Source: Litoditis marina
Lineage: Eukaryota > Nematoda > Chromadorea > Rhabditida > Rhabditidae
Length of the DNA stretch: 64,000 bases
Reading direction: 5' to 3'
NCBI GenBank assembly: GCA_964036275.1
Contig: OZ038440.1
Coordinates: 8,345,690-8,409,689, forward strand
The position numbers and the translations under genes were made by a program. Positions 58,430 through 64,000 of the stretch are shown here, piece after piece; the first letter of the stretch is position 1; each line of letters opens with the position of its first letter. The notes below the pieces were generated by a model. That model did not search any database. It was not told where the DNA came from and saw nothing but the letters and a program-made list of their open reading frames with translations.

Positions 58430-61400
58430 ATGAGGCCGAACGCCTCGCTGGCGGAGGACCTTGCCGGTCCCGGCCCCGACCCGATGCCGTCCCTAAATAT
58501 TCTGGCAATGCTGCTCATTACCATCCCTCTTATCACAATTGGCGGCAACGTGCTGGTTATCCTGTCCGTACTTCGGTTTCGCGCCCTTCAGTCCGCGATC
58601 AACTTCCTGATTCTCGGACTGGCCGTGGCCGATCTACTGGTGGCAATATTCGTCATGCCCTACGCTGTTTACGTACACGTGAGTCAAATTTGTTACACCA
58701 GAGTTAGTTTTGTTCACATGTTGCTCTTCACGTTTACGAACACGTGAGTCGGTCTCTTTTATGTTTTACTTTTCCGTTAACGGTAAACGTGCACGTGCAC
58801 GTGCATTTGTATTGTTTTCTTTATTATTGTGTGTTACAATCTTTAAAACATAATAACGTAAAGCTGTTTTGCACTATCTAAACTCGAATTGAAAATGGAA
58901 AGCTGGCTCTAGTTCACTCGAATCGAGCATCTTACAAACACATTGACACTACATCTATAATGAGGGAAACACATAAGGGAATTCCCATCTTGACGGTGTT
59001 TACGTTTTGTTTTGAAATTTGAGTCTATTTTGCACCAGCTCAACGGAAGTCACGTTCCTATTTTTAGTGAATGTTGACACTTTTTCTAAATATAGTCAAA
59101 CACTTAATAAAATAGAAACTTCATGCGGAATACAGTGGTTAGAGATCAAACACCATTATAGATCACTACGCTCTTGAGATTTTCGCGTGTTATTTATATT
59201 TGTGAAGGTGTTTACTGAATGTCATGCCTTGATGAGTAATCGTCGTAGCCGACTACTGTAATGCGTTTATGTTTACAAGCATTTTTATTTGATTGGCTCG
59301 GGAGGTTGAAGCACAGAAAACACATCTGTTAAATTGGAATGAAAACCACTTAAAACTCGAATATATATTTTTGAACATTGATTTGCTCAAACTCTGACTA
59401 GGCGCGTTTTGAACTCAACCGTTCGTAAGCAACTTTTCTAAAAAAAATTGATAGTTGGAGTTGGAGATTAGTAACTGAAAGTGATAACGAATTCTGAGTA
59501 AACTGCTACGCCACAGTTCAAACTACACCTTCAAGAGAACTACATTAACCAATGACATCTGTTTATCACGTTTCGCTCACGTGGTATCGAAAAAAAACTA
59601 TTTTGGGTGCTTTCATAGACTTCCCAGGTGACGAAACAAGTCACCATTAGTATGTTAAATGTAGATACTTACTTCAGCTGACATATAGATCATCCAGAAT
59701 GATTCGGAATAATAGACCACTTTTCTTCTCTCTGCTCGCTTTTTGGATATTAAGTGAGTCAGAAAGGTATGGGACAAAAGTTGACTTGGCTACAAAATAC
59801 AACAAAGTGAACAAGTTTATTCGCGATCGAACACGTACATGAAAGGTTGATAATACATCGAAATTTCTAACTGAAACTGGGGTATAGTTGTGTTTTACTA
59901 AACAACCGTTGACAGAGAAGAAAAAGGGATATATACGAGAGAACGGAGGGTAAAATTAAGAGCCGCGCTTATTTTGAAGTTTCAAATACCTCAAACTCAG
60001 TCTTGATCGTATTTCACCTGCTTGTATTCCGATCTTTGATAAGTTCAAAGTTTAATGATCTAATAATGAAAATTCGATCAAATAACAGGTGAAATTACTA
60101 GAATCTGACACTTGACAGCACTTATTATTCATTTATGTTGTGCTTGAATGTAACTTTAGCGAGAGATGCTTGATCTCTTTCCTTGATGCGAGCTAAATCA
60201 CGAAGTACGGTATACTATTAGTCAATTGCATTGTCACGCGAAACTTGGTAAACACAGCCGAACTCAGAAACGTGCAATGAAAAAATGCACGATGTCGCGT
60301 TAGAATCCTAACATTACGTGATTATTCAATTTACTTCTAGTTAAAGGGTGACTTATCACAGTTGTAGTCCGATGAACTAGCACGATTGTTTTTTGTTGTT
60401 AACACTGAACTAAGTGACTTATTTGTGGTTTGCACGAAACTCGATTGTGAAGTGGTTATACTTCACATCCTCTTGAGGGGAAAGCTGATTTAGATCCGGA
60501 GAAGCGGGATTCGTAATCTCGTAATTGAGTCCCTGGGGACTAAACTAGTAGTAGAACATGGTGTTCAATGACGTCGTATGAAATCTTGGATGAGACCAAA
60601 TGATCTTTGTAGTTTGATCCCGAACATTTAGTAATTCAAAAGTTTCGACCGAAAAAGAACGGGTTCAAACTACAAACACAGCGAGGTAGTGCGAAATACA
60701 CCATATAGTAGTTTGCTTCAAACAACTGATTGAGTAATAACTACAACTCAAATGAAGTGTTACATTCTCAAATTGCTAACTAACTTTTTGATTGGAATAT
60801 TAAATTTTCTAAGTTAATTTTCGGAAAACGTTCTAGAGGTAGCTTGAAAGATACGGAGGAAATTTGATAAAGATGACTATGGAACTTCGTATTGTGCGGG
60901 TGGAGACGCAGTTCACACTTTATAAGCAAAACGAAGAGAATCTTCGAAACTTGTTCATGAAATTTGTGAAGAATCAATAATGTGCTTTCTGAATGTCTGG
61001 GATTTCAAGTCAAAACCTACCAGTTTCGCATTGGACGCGAAATTTATTGAACAACTACAGTGATGTGATTTTATGTGTTTTCAGCAAATAAAACCACATA
61101 TTCATCTTTTACCACCTACACAGGTGTGGAATCCCGAAGAATGTAAGTTAAAATGACCGCTACATTTTTATCACAAAAAAATCTCGAGCATTATCCACAC
61201 CTGAGCTCCACGAGAAACAAAACTAATTCTTATACTGAACCATTTGAGGATGTTTCAGGTGTATCGTGGGATGTGGTATCTGGGTCATCTGATGTGCGAC
61301 ATCTACATGGCTTCTGATGTCGCTTGTAGCACGGCGTCCATTCTGCTTCTAGCTGTTATCAGTTTTGACAGGTATAACTCATATTTTTTGCACAAGTTTC

Positions 61401-64000
61401 TTGTTCAAACGGTCATGGGGGAGCGCGAAGGTCATACTTATTTTTTCTAATATAACAAACATCTTTCGAAACTTATTCTTCTTTTTGTTATTGGACGTTG
61501 TTTTGGGTTAACACAAGCGCGAGTGCATTCGACCATACCTCATCGTTTATCGGTGAGCACACTCCGGGTAATAAAGACCTTATTTCGAATTCGTTCCTGG
61601 ATACAAGTTGTTTTTGCACTTGGTTGAGTGCAGACCCTAACAGAGATCAAAATTTGTCTGAATTTATTGTTAAGCGCTTTTGTTTTGGGAGCGCCGAATC
61701 ATTTGTTTTTCACCAGCCTCGTTGCCTAAAGTGTTCCATGTCCGCGTATCAATTATGCCGTGCTTAGCCCCGATGGAGTGGCTAGTCTGGAAATCATTGA
61801 GGCGCGGTCTGACGCGAGAGGAAACCAATTCACACCTTTTCGCTGGGGAACTGCCTACCTGGCCCGCGAATGTACATGATACGTATTAGGGGACAATCAT
61901 ATCTCGATATTTCTTAATTTATCAACTAAGACAGCAAACGAACAAATTCATCGCTCAATGCTGAGCGAGCAGTCGTGGTTTTCTCCAACAGATAAAAGAA
62001 AGGGTAGATAAATGATACGCATATACGTTAACTATTACGCCACGTTCGTTATAAAATTGAATTATTTGGTAACCACTGTAGGTTCAATCATCGTACATTA
62101 ATCGTTGTAACGCGGCGTGATCAAACTTCGGACACATTGAGAAAGCACATACTGTACCGTATCTGGTTGCTCTTTGCTGAGTGGACCTACATAGAATAGG
62201 GCTGTTTTTGATATTAGGGCGATGATGTTGTATTGATTCTTTCAAGTGATAAAACCACGAAAAAGTAAGCACCGGATCGGGATTATGCAAATGGATTTGA
62301 AAAAGGAACATAACACGAACGTTACCAAAAGAAAGTTGTTCAAGAAGAGGTTTGAGCCAGTTCACTCATGGAAAATACAATTTCTTAATGTGCGTTCTAC
62401 ACTTGAGAGGTGAAAACACAGTGCTCTAGAAAATATCGTTTCAAACTACATGTACACTGTATAATAATTCAATGAATCCCTAAATACATTGATGGCTCAT
62501 CAGAAGCCAGTGCAAGATCTTGATCTGGAAAATGTTCATTGAATGTTGTATTGTGCGCTTACAAAGAATGTGGTGGTATAAAAAAACATGGTAAAGTTTG
62601 TCTCTTTTCTTGTCGGCCTGAAAACCGTGGTATAGTTTCTGGTACTGAGTTGAATTTCCCTGAATAACCATAATATATTTCGACCTAAACAATGATGTAA
62701 ACAAACTATTTCGCAGGTTTCGAGCGGTCAGTCGCCCGATACAGTACTCCCGCCAGTCTCAGAACGTGCGACGAGTGTTCGCGATGATAGTCGTAATCTG
62801 GTTCATTTCACTGACACTCGCCAGTCCTATTGTTTTTGGTAAGTTCAAGAAAGAATAGGAGTTTGTGCTATTATGGAGTTTGAACAAAAAGTGGCTGAGA
62901 AGCGAAAGTTTATGATATTACACGACTGATGAAATCCTCTCTTTCTGCCTCTTTCTTTCTGTCTCTCCATCTATATTTATCTCTTCTCATTCTCTCTCTC
63001 TCTCTCTCTCTGATTCTCTCTCTCTCTCTCTGTGTGCACATGGATGCACGTGATTACTTGGAATTGTTGAGGTGCACTATAATTCTGTCGTTTTCATTGA
63101 ATTTCCGCACGTAATGATTGTAAATGAGAACTCAGGGTACTTTCTAGTTTGAAGATTAGTGAAACGGAAGATAAAGAATCCGTGAACCGTAAACAAGTTC
63201 AAACTGAAAGGCGCGTTTTTTAGTACTTCCCAGTAGTTACCTTAAACATTTTAGTTCTTAATAGAAACCTACCCTGTAGCTGTAGAGTGAAAAAAAGCAC
63301 ACGAACTTTGAGAAAACGTACACCACATCAACTTGTGTTCCGTATGATTTTGCTCCAGACGTTTTTTCGGGGAGCGAGAGGAAGAAAAGTAAGTTTCGAG
63401 CAAGGAATTTCATCTTGAATTTGTTTTTCTCCCGTTTAGTGAATATATGTTGTAATATTCCCTGTTCCACCCTTTTTTTTCCAAAACATAAACTAGTGAA
63501 ATAGTTCAAATTCAAAGTTTAGCACAAATCGTTCCTATTTACTGAAGTTTAATTCGTTATAGGAGTGAACGACCGCCCGGCCGACGCGAACGAGAACGAG
63601 TGTCGATTCTACAACGCCGAGTTCTCCATCGGGTCCTCCATAATATCATTTGTGATCCCCTGTTTTCTGGTGCTGTTCGTCTATATTCGGATCATTGTGG
63701 CTCTCAAGAAACGAGAAAAAGCCGCGAGGCTGCGACGACAGAAAAACGCTGGTGCTGGAATCGGGTGGGTTTTTGACGCGAACTTTATGTGGCGAGTGGA
63801 GAGTTGGTATTTTCCAAACTTCGTTTGTTGACAGTATTTATCTGTCAATAGCTCACACAGTACGTGTCGGAATTTCTCGACTGATTCAAATACTTCATTG
63901 TTTAGAACTCATTTCATACAAAATACTAAAACACGTAAATATACAATGAAGCTACCCGCCTAGAGGCCAATGTAGTACGGGATGAGCGTAGAAAGGATAA
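58430..64000 (+). CDS. D2-like dopamine receptor (class A GPCR), 3' end beyond window
   Basis: Exons 58430-58678, 61259-61371, 62717-62838 and 63563-63764 join in frame, giving 228 residues with the gene running off the right edge. The ATG is preceded in frame by TAG within the same exon, after a ttttttccag acceptor, so the start is firm; NAS at residue 4 is an N-glycosylation sequon. TM1-TM5 are visible: GGN (N40, 1.50), LAVADLLVA (D68, 2.50), C96 (3.25), the amine-binding D103 (3.32), VIWFISL (W4.50) and FVIPC (P5.50). S5.42, S5.43 and S5.46 (SSIIS) are the catechol-binding serines, so a catecholamine ligand is well supported. The loop-3 start is basic (LKKREKAARLRRQK), usual for Gi-coupled D2 receptors. 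It is closest in kind to nematode dop-2/dop-3; I cannot decide which. The DRY motif reads DRF (120-122). Confidence 0.9.
60211..60342. repeat. MITE-2 copy in receptor intron 1
   Basis: Inverted: TATACTATTAGTCAATTGCATTGTCACGCGAAAC .. GTGCAATGAAAAAATGCACGATG .. TTAGAATCCTAACATTACGTGA .. TTCTAGT. Confidence 0.75.
60606..60710. repeat. MITE-1 copy in receptor intron 1
   Basis: TTTGTAGTTTGATCCCG at left; GGTTCAAACTACAAACACAGCG and GCGAAATACACCATATAG at right. Confidence 0.75.
62985..63031. repeat. CT microsatellite in receptor intron 3
   Basis: Two runs of CT repeats broken by GATT. They create a spurious Ser/Leu-rich reading frame. Confidence 0.85.

Noticed and set aside
58339..58707. 122-codon frame overlapping receptor exon 1
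   Set aside because: Wrong frame; the ATG at 58430 gives TM1 and TM2 of a class A receptor.
62929..63114. Ser/Leu-rich open frame
   Set aside because: It is the translation of a CT microsatellite inside a receptor intron.
1..64000. CRISPR arrays, bacterial operons, riboswitches, rRNA genes, viral genes
   Set aside because: None seen. The window is a eukaryotic chromosome segment with spliced genes.

Overview
This is eukaryotic DNA and most likely nematode. Genes are cut into many exons with TTTCAG-type acceptors. Several start codons sit directly after such an acceptor, as expected for spliced-leader trans-splicing. The best-conserved products (LIN-40/MTA, APC10, a D2-like dopamine receptor) fit a rhabditid or strongylid worm, but the species cannot be named from the sequence alone. 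I rebuilt exon structures by hand. Each complete model below keeps frame across every junction and ends in a stop.

Layout, left to right. 161-3819 (+): a 10-exon membrane protein of unknown family. 3820-9971: intergenic. 9972-12171 (+): a 5-exon, two-helix membrane protein. 12424-12573 (-): a doubtful small ORF. 12574-19239: about 6.7 kb rich in repeats (two MITE-like families, paired GC palindromes, a fold-back element nested in another repeat). 19240-19960 (+): a 3-exon small secreted protein. 20361-31089 (-): a 23-exon lin-40/MTA homologue, a NuRD chromatin subunit with BAH, ELM2, SANT and GATA-finger regions. 31643-33800 (+): a 6-exon APC10/Doc1 homologue, head-to-head with lin-40 across 553 bp. 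34076-42275: a dispersed family of small secreted proteins, with a 317-aa Gly-rich member (-), a damaged Asn/Arg-rich copy (+) and an intact 76-aa copy (+). 42276-58429: gene-poor, with tRNA-derived SINE-like repeats. 58430 to beyond the right edge (+): a D2-like dopamine receptor, seen from the N-terminus through TM5.

The most novel element is the 34-42 kb family. All three members share one gene architecture: an 18-codon signal-peptide exon ending in phase 1, a second exon that ends the signal peptide at Ala25, a low-complexity Gly/Asn/Arg exon, and a tiny Gly-rich last exon. Mature products range from 51 residues (Asn/Arg/Gly) to about 292 residues (His/Ser then GGX repeats). The middle copy has lost its TATA box and carries a stop across the exon 2/3 junction. 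Four related MITE copies lie just upstream of it and another sits inside an intron of the intact copy, which suggests a duplicating, fast-changing locus.
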